64,000 bases of DNA from Mayamaea pseudoterrestris (Eukaryota; Bacillariophyta; Bacillariophyceae; Sellaphorales; Sellaphoraceae): assembly GCA_027923505.1 (NCBI GenBank), contig BROI01000018.1, forward strand, positions 496,001-560,000. The letters run 5' to 3'. Below are positions 1 to 10,100 of this stretch, piece by piece; the first letter of the stretch is position 1, and each line of letters begins with the position of its first letter. Both the position numbers and the translations under genes were made by a program. A model generated the notes under the pieces. It saw only the letters and a program-made list of their open reading frames with translations. It was not told the origin of the DNA and made no database searches.

Positions 1-1
1 A

Positions 2-826
2 ATCTATGCGACTAGCCCTATAAGCGAAGGAGGACTTGGCCTAAGCCGCGTATGCGTCATCGATGCGGACGCCCATCACGGTAATGGAACTCAGGACATC
101 TTATGTTCTACATATGATCCCCGCTTCCTCTATATTTCCATGCACGCAGGAGGAGCAGAGGTAAACGGTGCACCCAGTCTGGACCAAGATGACCCCAACA
201 ATGAGCTGCATAATCTACCGAGCAATCCAAAGTCGGGCGGCATTTATCCTGGACGATGTGGTGACACGTCTCCGCACAAGGGTGTGTTAAATATTCCACT
301 TGGTGCGAGAGTGACTCCGCATGATGTCGGAACTGCATTGGTCCAGCACGTGACACCCGCTGTTGACAATTTTTCGCCCGACTTGATCATTCTTTCGGCT
401 GGCTTTGACGCGCATAAGAATGATCCCATGGGTCTTGGAGCGTTGTCCGCTAAAGATTTTGGACACATTACAGAGGTTGTGTGCGCGTTGGCGTTCAAGT
501 CATGCAGCGGTCGCGTTGTGAGCGTTTTAGAAGGCGGGTATGGCGTTCCATGCTGTCGGCCCCAGCGAGCTGAAGTCTACTGCTTGCCTGTTGTAGCACC
601 AACTGCTGATGCCGCATCTGCTAGTGGAACGGCTTTGGAACCGACTCAGCAGTCACGAGATAGACCACAGCCTGCTTCACTATTGGACCTTGGTGAGGAT
701 CTGCCAGACTCTATGGACGACCAAGTTCCATATGCCTTGCAACGGCGGTTGGAGAAATGCCATGCCGAGGGCTTTGTTGAATGTGTTAAGGAGCATGTCG
801 CTGCTCTAGCCAAGTGCGCCGAGTAG
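2..826 (+). CDS. Histone deacetylase, class II/HdaH type (5' truncated by window edge)
   Basis: The reading frame is open from the window edge and ends at TAG 824-826; 274 residues are visible and the start lies upstream. Seen: DADAHHGNGT shortly after the edge, which holds the zinc-ligand Asp and His of arginase-fold deacetylases; then SAGFDAHKNDPMG, with the third ligand Asp; then the GGY loop with the catalytic-pocket Tyr. These motifs are typical of class II histone deacetylases, which remove acetyl groups from lysine side chains of histones and other proteins. After GGY the usual helical end of the fold is replaced by a low-complexity stretch rich in Ala, Pro and Gln and a short helical tail. 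An intron in the first 40 bases cannot be excluded. Substrate and compartment are not readable. The gene is convergent with the SBDS-like gene, with a 160 bp gap. Confidence 0.88.
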   Translation: MYATSPISEGGLGLSRVCVIDADAHHGNGTQDILCSTYDPRFLYISMHAGGAEVNGAPSLDQDDPNNELHNLPSNPKSGGIYPGRCGDTSPHKGVLNIPLGARVTPHDVGTALVQHVTPAVDNFSPDLIILSAGFDAHKNDPMGLGALSAKDFGHITEVVCALAFKSCSGRVVSVLEGGYGVPCCRPQRAEVYCLPVVAPTADAASASGTALEPTQQSRDRPQPASLLDLGEDLPDSMDDQVPYALQRRLEKCHAEGFVECVKEHVAALAKCAE

Positions 827-987
827 ATTGGCTCTCGAGATCGACGTTAACTGTAAAATGTATGCGACGCGATATGCTATATACCCATATCTCCGTGACA
901 AGTATACAAAACAAAGACTAGTATAATCCTTTGCTCGCGAGGTTGATTCGTTTATAATGTGATATTTAGTCTGACGTTCTTTACAGT

Positions 988-1290
988 TTACATCATTTCT
1001 TGCCCATGCGGTTTACCATGCTCGAGCATGTACTGCACAATTTCATCATGGCTTCGCTCTGAGCCAAAGACGTGCTCCAATTCCCTCTTGGATGGCTGCA
1101 GCAAAGTTCCTGAAGTGCCAGTATCATAGCGAAAGACGGTAAAGTCATCTAATACTTGGGCGAGCGGAATGGAAGGATCCTTCTTCCACTTTTTGTAGGC
1201 CTCATTGTCGACGAGCACGACAAACGAATGCGGATGATCCGACGATGTACTCTTTTCATGAGGAGTGTAGACGAGCTTGGTGAGTGTCAT
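988..1290 (-). CDS. Small SBDS N-terminal-domain (RTC3-like) protein
   Basis: This encodes 100 residues from the ATG at 1290. The segment SFVVLVDNEAYKKWKKD, followed by LAQVLDDFTVF and LQPSKRELEHVFG, matches the pattern of the SBDS amino-terminal (FYSH) domain. That domain also occurs alone in small proteins such as yeast Rtc3, which is linked to RNA metabolism and stress. The length suits a stand-alone domain, so this is not a full SBDS ribosome-maturation factor. The frame stays open upstream to 1452, but the added residues do not resemble the family. The ATG at 1290 was therefore preferred. A TATA-like run lies at 1299-1308. The gene is divergent from the coiled-coil gene at 1630. Molecular role is inferred from the family only. 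Confidence 0.72.
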   Translation of the reverse strand: MTLTKLVYTPHEKSTSSDHPHSFVVLVDNEAYKKWKKDPSIPLAQVLDDFTVFRYDTGTSGTLLQPSKRELEHVFGSERSHDEIVQYMLEHGKPHGQEMM

Positions 1291-1629
1291 GGTTGATTTA
1301 TATATTGTAGCAGCAATTGTTTGAAGGTCTATAGTCAAATTGGATGCGCAAATGCAAATTGTGGGAAGAATCGCGAGCAATCGAAGAAACTCCAGCGACC
1401 GGCTTGCGCGCAGCTGTTTCGAACGCCTGAGCGCACCTCGGCGCGCATCCATGAAGATCCAAATCGTTTCTCATTGGCCAAAAGGCTTCCCTTGCGGAGA
1501 GCCTCTTGCTTGTTTGCCTTCCAATGATCGACGGACATTGCTGCGACCATCCACCTTTGCTGTCCATCCTTGTTGTCTGTATCTTTCCTATTCGCTTAGA
1601 TTTAAACTAGCGATTTAAATATATATATC
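1291..1629. promoter_or_regulatory. Divergent intergenic region with TATA-like runs
   Basis: This 339 bp stretch lies between two divergent genes and must hold both promoters. TATA-like runs are seen near 1299-1308 for the minus-strand gene. A longer run, TTTAAATATATATATC, lies at 1614-1629 directly against the first ATG of the plus-strand gene. If the second run is the working TATA box, transcription would begin inside the annotated frame and the Met at 1648 would be the real start. Several short frames on both strands here look like noise. Confidence 0.45.
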
Positions 1630-2871
1630 ATGAAAAGACCCATTAAAATGTTTTCAGGTCTGTGGTGCCTCCTCTTCTGCTTGTCATTCAGCAGCATTTC
1701 AGCCGACGAGGATGTTGCTAATGTTCGCAGCAGCCTTGATGAGGCGACGCAATTGGGATCTTGCGATGATGCCGTCACCTCAAAGTACGCGGAAATGATG
1801 CAAGACATGGAGATTCAGCATGCGCAGCAATTGGAGGAATCTCAAGCGACTTGCTCGTCAGACATGCAGCGCCACCTTTCCGCTTCGCAAGAGTCGGTTC
1901 AGGAATACAAGGAATTGGCCGAGCAAGCGCAAACGCAGCAGCAAGAGTTGCAGAATCAACTGGAAGCTGCGAATAGACAAGCGGAGGAGCAAAAGAATCA
2001 GTTGGAGCAAGAGATGCAAACTCTCAGCACGAGATATAACGAGTTGCAAGGCAGTCATGCAAACGTTGCTGCCGAGCTGGAAAGTGCACGCGCTTCGCTC
2101 ACCTTGTCACGTGACAAGCTAGCAGAGACTCAAACTGAACTAGACAATGTTCGTCAAGAATTTGAAGTGATTCGAAATCAATACTTTAACCGGCAGTTGT
2201 TTCACCGCTGGTGCCAGGAGCATAAAGATGCAGTGGAATCCTTTTATCGCAACAAGGTACTCCCATTCTTAAGATCGACCAAGGAAACCATTCTTCATGT
2301 ATATCAACAAATTACAACGAAGTATCATGAATTATGCGTCGCGTTGGAGCCAGTTTGGGACGCCATCGTAAAAGTTTCCAAGCAGGCGTATGCGCATTTA
2401 CATGCCGGCTGGCAAACCGTTTCAACCAAAACGGCTCCACACGTCGACCAAGCTCGGGCAATCTTTCACGAAAAGGCGGGGCCGCATTTAGCTGTTGCGT
2501 CAGAAAAGGTGGGTCACTACAAGTCGCAGGCTTCTCAGGCACTGCAGAATAGTCCAGTTTATCCGGTTTATCTCAAGGGCATGGACCTTTTGACGCTAGT
2601 GCAGAAGCACATTGTCGGAGGATTGAGCCACGCCGCGACGGGCGTGCTCACTCTGCTTGAGCAGCATGCCGAAAAAGTACCGGAAAAGCTAGTGGTCGGC
2701 GTCTCATACGTCAAGGAGCATTCCACAAATGTCGCCGTTTACTTGGAGGGTAGCATTGCGACCTTGCTTGTTATTTTGATATTGAATTCAGCTTTTGGGG
2801 GAGGCGGCCGAGCGCATCGACGGGTAATGGCGAATGGATATCCGACCAAGTCGAAAGTGAAGAAAGCATAG
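1630..2871 (+). CDS. ER-type single-pass membrane protein with long coiled coil and KxKxx tail
   Basis: This encodes 413 residues. Residues 1-25 form a signal peptide (LWCLLFCLSFSSISA core). Residues 55-185 are a Glu/Gln-rich heptad coiled coil (QAQTQQQELQNQLEAANRQ region). A basic, aromatic-rich middle follows, then a membrane segment near residues 373-393 (IATLLVILILNSAFGGGG). The short cytosolic tail ends KSKVKKA. Lys at -3 and -5 fits a KxKxx COPI retrieval signal, so residence in the ER or early Golgi is likely. No enzymatic motif is visible. It could be a tether or scaffold; this is inference. An alternative start is the Met at 1648, which keeps the signal peptide. I do not recognise a named family. 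Confidence 0.72.
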   Translation: MKRPIKMFSGLWCLLFCLSFSSISADEDVANVRSSLDEATQLGSCDDAVTSKYAEMMQDMEIQHAQQLEESQATCSSDMQRHLSASQESVQEYKELAEQAQTQQQELQNQLEAANRQAEEQKNQLEQEMQTLSTRYNELQGSHANVAAELESARASLTLSRDKLAETQTELDNVRQEFEVIRNQYFNRQLFHRWCQEHKDAVESFYRNKVLPFLRSTKETILHVYQQITTKYHELCVALEPVWDAIVKVSKQAYAHLHAGWQTVSTKTAPHVDQARAIFHEKAGPHLAVASEKVGHYKSQASQALQNSPVYPVYLKGMDLLTLVQKHIVGGLSHAATGVLTLLEQHAEKVPEKLVVGVSYVKEHSTNVAVYLEGSIATLLVILILNSAFGGGGRAHRRVMANGYPTKSKVKKA

Positions 2872-3108
2872 TTGTGAAGAAGCGGCGAAATGTAAGAGTT
2901 TCCTCATGGAATCTCGTTACCTTGGAACAACGACTTATGTTATCTATTTTACATGCGTACTTAGCAGATGACTTTATAAAAGTGCAGCAATTGTGCGTAT
3001 CTATGATGGCCGTATAGTGTTTACATGCGTTGTAAATACAAACTCATTGAGCAATGGAGGATAATAGAAGGGTATGTCGCAACCCCCGAAGTTACTACGA
3101 GTAGCTTT

Positions 3109-6100
3109 TCATCCAACCGCCGGCGCCACAGCAACATTCGCCGAAACTGCGTCTGCGGGTCGACTAGCCTTCAGCAGATATTTTATGTCGCCCCAGGCAA
3201 TCGGTTTGCCTATCACACTGTTAAAGCCACTCGGAGCTTGCACAAACGCATATTTGTCGAAAGGTGACGGAATGTCCACGTCGCTGACAAGCACAAGATT
3301 GCGCTGGCGACCCAAGCGATGTTCGTGTTCCCATTGGCGAAACTGTACAATACTTTGGGTACCACCTAGGCCCTCCAAGTCATCGTCAATGAGTACCAAA
3401 TCCCAAATCCGCATTTGCAAAAGACGAAACGCATCATCACCATCGTGCACTGTGACAACTTTCCAATGAACTTGCTCAAGCTCGCGAAAGGCTTCGACGG
3501 CAGTTGCAGTAGGTCGATCCATCGCAACCAAGCATACCCGTTGAGCGCCTTTGTGAGATAGGCTGCCAATGCGCTGGCGCTTCTTTCCAAACTCCGACTC
3601 GTCGTTTATAACGGACGAGGTCGACAGTTCGTCGTCTGTATCACGCTTGCGAGACGCCGTGTCGTCGCTATCGTCGGTAGGATTGCCGCTGGAACCACTG
3701 GAGCCTTCTACATGCATCTCAAGCTCAGAAGCAACATCCAAAACCTTGGCGTGAGATACGACTTCGGCGCTTTCACAAATCTCTGTCAAGTTTTTAATTG
3801 TGATGGGTTTTGCACGAAAATCGTCCATTCCAGCCTTAAAACTCTGCGAGGCTGCATCTGGGTTCGTGTGCGCAGATATACCGATTATAATCTGCTTCGG
3901 TGATGGTCGATTTGCTCGTTCCCACTCTCGATACTGTTTAACTGAGTCAAATCCATCCATAATTGGCATTAATAAGTCGCAAAGTACAAAGTCAAAAATA
4001 GTTTCTTTCATACGCGTAAGCCCTTCCCATCCATTCACCGCCTGGACTACATCGTATCCAACTTTCGATAAAGCAATTCCAATGCTCTTGCGAATTACAA
4101 GCGAATCGTCAATGACAAGGGCCTTTCGTGTTCTTGGTCCAGAAGGCAACGGCAACGCATCGTGAGAATTTAAAGCCAGGTCACCGCCGTGTTTGATAGT
4201 CTCGTAGGCATCGATGCTTGATAAGGGAGGTCCGAACATGTCCTGCCCGCCATTACTTGCTAAAGCAATACTTCCTTGCCCGATTTCACTCGTCGGACTC
4301 CAGCCGAGCATACTTGATGGTGTATGGCTCCTGACTATTGTATTTAATGGATTGGCGTCGTAGCCTCGCATAGGCGCGGAGCCATGAGAATAAGATGGGT
4401 AGTCGAATGTTTTCTTCGTCAGCGTACGACTCAGGGATGGATCCGAGCAAGTTGATAGCCAAGGGGACATACCGACGTTCTTGATTGGCAGTTGAATTCC
4501 ATTCGCTCCGAGGCTATCAGGAGCGAACAACGGCACGCTGAACCAAAATATAGAACCAGTCTCATGTCGGCTTTTAGGACCAGGCAGTCTCACAGATTTA
4601 TCAACGCGCGGCCGGAACCCGCATTCTCCGTCGAGTGATGAAATTAAGGATGCCACCGACGAAAGGCACATGCGAAGACTTCCATCCTCACGCTTGCTCG
4701 GTTTAAAAAGGTACTGGTACGTCTCGACAGGAACATCATCAGCCGTATCCTCGATTTCAAAAACAAGCGCCGCTCTTGTCCGACTTGGAGCTATTCGCAA
4801 TTGGACGCCGCCCTTCTGCGTGCGATATACTGCACTCGATAGTAAATTTAGCGCAGATCGAAACAATTTCAAGTCGTCGCAAAGGATTAACGGTGGAACA
4901 GCAGGATCTATGCGTATCACAACTGGCACTTGCTTGTGGATAGGGCCAGTCAGCATTCGCAAACTCTTGATCAGCTCATCAATCTTGGTGACGGCAAGAA
5001 TATCCGACGATTCGTCGTGCAGTAGATCGGGGTCGAGGCCAAGTTCACTGCCACCACCTCCTTGCAAGGCATCGCTTGCCGATTTGCAGATGCGAATCAT
5101 GAGCTCGGAACATGTAGAAGCTGTAGACAGGAGCTCGGCTTGCTGATATGACAGTTTTTCCTTCATTTCATTGTCGCCAGCTAGCAGTGAGAGCGACAAT
5201 TGTACACCACTGAGTGGAGTCATCAAATCATGAGCTGCAGTTTCGAGAGCAGCGCCGAATCGGTAGGTGTGAGTCAGACTGCAGCAACTTCATAGGTACT
5301 GTTTCGTAAAGGCTGTCTCTTACTCAGACGCACGTACCTGTATATGCAATAAACTGGGCTGGATTCCCTTCCCTCTGCTTCTCTTTCCTTCGACTGACTA
5401 AAACATCAACAACCATGCGAGCCATGTCCATGAGCGTCGCTTGGTCATCCTCTGTGAAGCAAGTCCGAGGCTCAAAGTCTACCAAGCACAAGGCGCCAAG
5501 CTTGTAACCTTCTGGTGCAAGCAAGGATGCGCCTGCGTAGAATCGTAAATGCGAATCGCCAGTAACGAGAGCATTGTCGTGGAATCGAAAGTCCTTGGTA
5601 GCATCCAATACAATCATCATTCCACTCTTAGACAACACAGCGTGTGAGCAAAACCCAGTGGCACGCGGTGACTCGACCACATCAAAGTTTTGAGTTGACA
5701 GGAACCATTGCCGGCCTGAAAATCATGATGAAGTGTGTGAGGTTGATAGAAGGGGAAATGAAATTGAAAATAACAAACGGGTAGACGCTCGCTCCTATTT
5801 GCGCATCTCAAGTCGTACTTTGGTTCTCGTAATGATCCATTACAGCCTCTGCTCATAAACAATGCAAAATGCCTTACCTAAATCAACTAAAGTGATGATT
5901 GCAACTGGCGTTTTAAAGACTCGCGTCGCCATGCTTGTAATGCGATCGAAGGCTTCCTCGCGATCCGATTCCAAAATTTCATAGCTCTTCAAAACCTGTA
6001 AACGTCGTATTTCTTGCTTCATGGACTGTGTCTCCGTCGTTTCTGGATCGTACACGGGAAGAACCCAATCAAGAGTAGTATCGAATGAGACTTCTTCTGC

Positions 6101-6250
6101 TTCTATTCTTTCTGGCGCTGCAGGCAGCTCATCCGTTGCCATGTCACTGCTGCCATGCTCGTTCAGTTCCATTGACATGAGAGCCTTGCGCAAATCGTCT
6201 TCATTGTCATAGTCAAGTACAGATCGGTTTGATCTTTCTTTTCGTGACAT
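3109..6250 (-). CDS. GAF / HisKA / degenerate HATPase / double receiver hybrid kinase (3 exons)
   Basis: Spliced from 6250-5878, 5715-5334 and 5278-3109; introns are 162 and 55 nt with GT-AG ends. The product is 974 residues. The first junction restores a GAF motif (VDLG then RQWF) and the second restores the HisKA H-box ETAAHDLMTPLSG, with phosphoacceptor His at about 268. The second donor is GTGCGT; the nearby GTACGT donor would bring a stop into frame. The ATPase region keeps the layout of the family but reads NLLSSA where NLLxNA is expected and DTADDVP where DTGxGI is expected, and it lacks the second glycine box. ATP binding is therefore doubtful. Receiver 1 has the acidic pair, phosphoacceptor Asp (CDLLMP), Ser and Lys (AKPI). 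Receiver 2 keeps the Asp in LIDDDLEG and a GKPI Lys but only one acid of the pair. Likely a cytosolic phosphorelay sensor or scaffold. Confidence 0.85.
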
Positions 6251-7152
6251 TATAAAAGGGCTTGAAAGAAGAATTGTGCTATGTGTAAAGCTGTCTTAGA
6301 ATCGGATGGCAATGGATTGTTGGGCTACTTTCTCTCCCTTCGTATCCGCACGGTGTGGTAATCACTAGCTCTTATCACTGGCTCTCAGGTCAGCTACAGT
6401 ATATACAATAGCAGCGATTTCCATTACCAATAGCTCAATCGATCATTCATCTGTCGGCACCACGAGATGGAGAAACATCGGTGGAAGGCCGTCCGAACTC
6501 GGCCGTCGAGGAAGGAGAGTTTACACTGTTTGCGCTACAGTGACGCATGAACCGCGTCGAGAATTCCAATGGCTATTGCCCTTCCCGTTCGTCACTCCGC
6601 GCTGACGCGAAGATGTTTCGGTGGCTGTAGGTTAAGTAGTACAAAAGAACGGACGGACTATTAATGTTCCCCCGGTCAACGCCAGAACTTCAATGTGCAC
6701 CAATATGTAACTCCGATTGGACCAATGGCTTAGCTATGTGTACGTAGCAGCAGTTTGTTTCGTCCCTACGACTCCTTAATGACTTCTGAACCAAGACGTA
6801 TTGCAGGAGTAATAATGAAACGCACCAGGGCTACAGCATGGCAAGATGAACAGGTTGCAACAAACGATGGGGCGATATGAGCCCCGGTACGACGCACGCT
6901 AGTCGGAACGGTACTTCGACACGACCATGGCTCGATCCATCACCATGGAATAATGATCGAAGCAGCGGCACCGTTTTCGTAAGCAAGGAAGAGAGCGGTA
7001 GAAATTGATTTACACTAGACAGTGTACAGATTTTCCATCACTGAACTCCGTTCAAATCAGCGAAGAAAACTTCCTGCGATCCGACAGACGGCTGCAATCA
7101 ACAATCCACACCCATCAAGCAATTAACTTGTATATGCTATTCTAGTAAAGTC
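6251..7152. other. Divergent intergenic region, no gene seen
   Basis: About 900 bp separate the hybrid kinase (minus) and the giant zf-C3H1 protein (plus). No convincing frame, RNA gene or repeat was seen. It presumably holds both promoters and long 5' leaders. It is one of the longer gaps in the window. Confidence 0.5.
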
Positions 7153-10100
7153 ATGCAAGGGGCAGCTGAAGCGACAGCAGGCGAGGAACGGAAACGGCGA
7201 GCTTTGAAAGAAAAGGAACTAAAGATTGCAAGGGCTGCTTCTCAATTACGGCGGCAACATTTACACGCAAGAATGCAAAACTACTACGTTTCGCAGCAAA
7301 ATATACAAGCGGATCATGTCATTATCAGCACCGAAGAAGACATTGATCATCTGGTTCAGTTCTTAGCCGCGCACAGGACATCCGAGCGTCAACAGCAACG
7401 GCAGGAGCGGGACGGAGTCGACTTGACAACAAGTCTTGCACTCGTTCCAATCCTTTATCCTTCGACGCTTGCAACAGCAGCACCATTACGCGCAACTGGA
7501 GCTGTACTTGCGCATGACGCAACGCAATACACGCGTCTTATGGAAGCAGCCGACTTTGTCATTGTGTTTGACGATGATGGTGAGAAGAAGCGAATGGCTG
7601 AAAAGCAAGCCTGGTTTGACGACTTGCTTGTGGCGGCTAAAGCCCGAGCCAATATTCGACAGCAGCAGCAGGAACAGCCAACCGATTCGACCAGCCATAC
7701 TGCTAAAGTTCCCTTACTCTGGGTATGTTTTGATCCAAACAATCAAGTTGGAACGAGAGTCATGGTGCGCAAGAGAAGGGAGCTGGCGGCCATAATCGTT
7801 TCGCATGTGCAAGCAGAGTGGAAGCAAGATTTGATTGAATGGGTGGCACGCATGCAGCAACAACGATTGGCGTTAAACGGAGCAACTGATGATGAAGAAC
7901 ATTTTTTGCCAGAAGGAGATGCGTCGATCGGGAAGAGGCAGCAGCTATATCATGCATCCACCGCAAGTGGTGCATCAACTGGTGGATCCGAAGAGCTTGC
8001 AGACTCGCGAGTAATCGATTTGACTTACGAGACTGACACTTCTGAGGATTCCAAGTCTGACAAAAAGCCGAATAAAAAACGGAAGCGAGTTCAAAGTAAT
8101 ATTGATGCAGTGGAAGACGATGAAGAGGTTGCGTCGACCAGCGCCATGCAGCTCCGTCGTCGAGAGCCAAAGCACGAGTATCAGCCCTTGTGGTTGACGA
8201 ACAGGTTGCAACTACAACAAGAGCAGTATCTCATTGTCAGCGCGCCGCCAGATCTGGGGCGTCTTCATAAATTTCTGAAGGCGCACGGTAATTGTTTGTC
8301 AAGAAAGGAGCTACGCGATGAAGCAGCTAGCAGCAAGGTTCTCTTTCCGATCGTTTACTCAAATTATGGGAGTCAATCAAATTCTGTTCATGTTCATGAT
8401 ATTGTCCGGTGCTCCTCACTGTTAGCGAAAGCAAAGCTTGTCATTTTGTTTGACGACCCTGGCCCACGTACAAGTAAGCGCCAAAACTTGTTTGACAAGC
8501 TGCTTTCCGGCATTTTAGACAAAGTCAGAGAGCGTCAAGAAGATCACCACCACCAAAATGGGTTCAATGTCCCATTCTTTTGGGTTTGTTTCGATCCGAA
8601 CAATCAGGCCGGACAGGCTGTGGTGCCAAAGAAAAATGTGTTGGCGGCAATAGTCATCACTGAAATTCATGATCCTTGGCAAAATAGAAAATTGCCAGAA
8701 TGGATCAAAGGAATGCAACGATGGCGACAGCAGACGCAGCGAACGATGTTAGGAATGAAGGGAAGGGAGCAAGGTCACGGTATTGTAGTCGCAGCGCATG
8801 GAACGGCTATATCGGCAGGCGGTGCTGCAACATCCGCGAAGGATGCACTTACGGAAGCTAAGTGTGAAGAAGAAAATCATGCTTTACTTACCAACAGTGA
8901 TCGCACTGCCTTTATTCGTACCATTAGTGGTAATACGCGTGAAGTAGTCGATCGAAATGGCGACTCTGCGACTGGGTTGGCTGGCGAAGATTCTCAGCTT
9001 ATCGAACAAGCGGAAGAAAAGCCGTATCCTTTCCTTTCTCCGCCGCGACATACGCACTTACTTGGATTCATAAGCGCCCACGAAAATGCTTCCAAGAAAC
9101 GGCGCAAGCAAGCCGCGAAGGAAGAATTCGCCTTTGAAAATGTACTCAAACCAATCCTTCTTCCGAACCTTATGGCAGATACTGACTCTATTGATTATTT
9201 GATAAGGGAGGCGAGGGCATTGATGGAAAATGCAGCGTACATCATCATTCTTCGTAACGTCGAGAAGCCGAGCCGCTCACGAGAAATCTTCCAGAAACAA
9301 TTAATCGAAGAAACCGCACAACTAAACGAGATATCACGAGGACGCGTTAAATATTGCTTCTTCGTCGATCGGACGAACTGTATAGGGCGTGCGGTGAAGC
9401 AAAAGCGCAAGGAGCTGGCAGCAGTGGTTGTCACCAAGATTCGCCCCGAGTGGCAAAACAACTTACCGACAGGGGATTGGATGATGGATGGAACCGCCGA
9501 CTCGCAGCAACATGAGAAACAAGCATTGCACATTGAGCAGCAACGGCAAACAGAAGCTTCATTTGGGGCTATCCATGATTCCATCTCCATTAGTGCATCA
9601 AATGCGGAAGGAGACGCTCCACTTTCTATTATCACACGAAAACGACTGGAAAGCAGTGAATCGCAGTTTCGAGATGCGCCACTCGAGTTGGTAGCTGAAG
9701 ACATGCAGCATAATTCTGCAGTTACTCGCAATCCGGCTCAAAATTACCCACTCCATTACAGTCAGATCACGTCGAATGAAGCATGTTCGCAGCTGCACAC
9801 GACGTCGACGCAAGGGATCAGGTCGACAGCGTCAGCCGAGTTGTCACGAGTATCGTTTAGTCAGAGTACAAACGACTCTTTATTGAGTATGCGAGATACG
9901 CAATGCAACGATACTCGATCAGCAAATGAAGACACCGCACCTTCGCGAATTGATGAGTCTATAGTCTCTTCAAATTTATCGGGAAGCACAATAAAAACCC
10001 AAATGTTGCTGGAAGAAGAATTAATGACTTACGAAGCGACGGTGGGGTTGTTAAAAGCACGCAAAGAACAAGTTGATACTGCGTTAGCGGATAAGCTGGG

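Noticed and set aside
1298-1618. Several short frames on both strands in the divergent promoter
   Set aside because: They overlap each other and TATA-like runs, and none has a recognisable domain.
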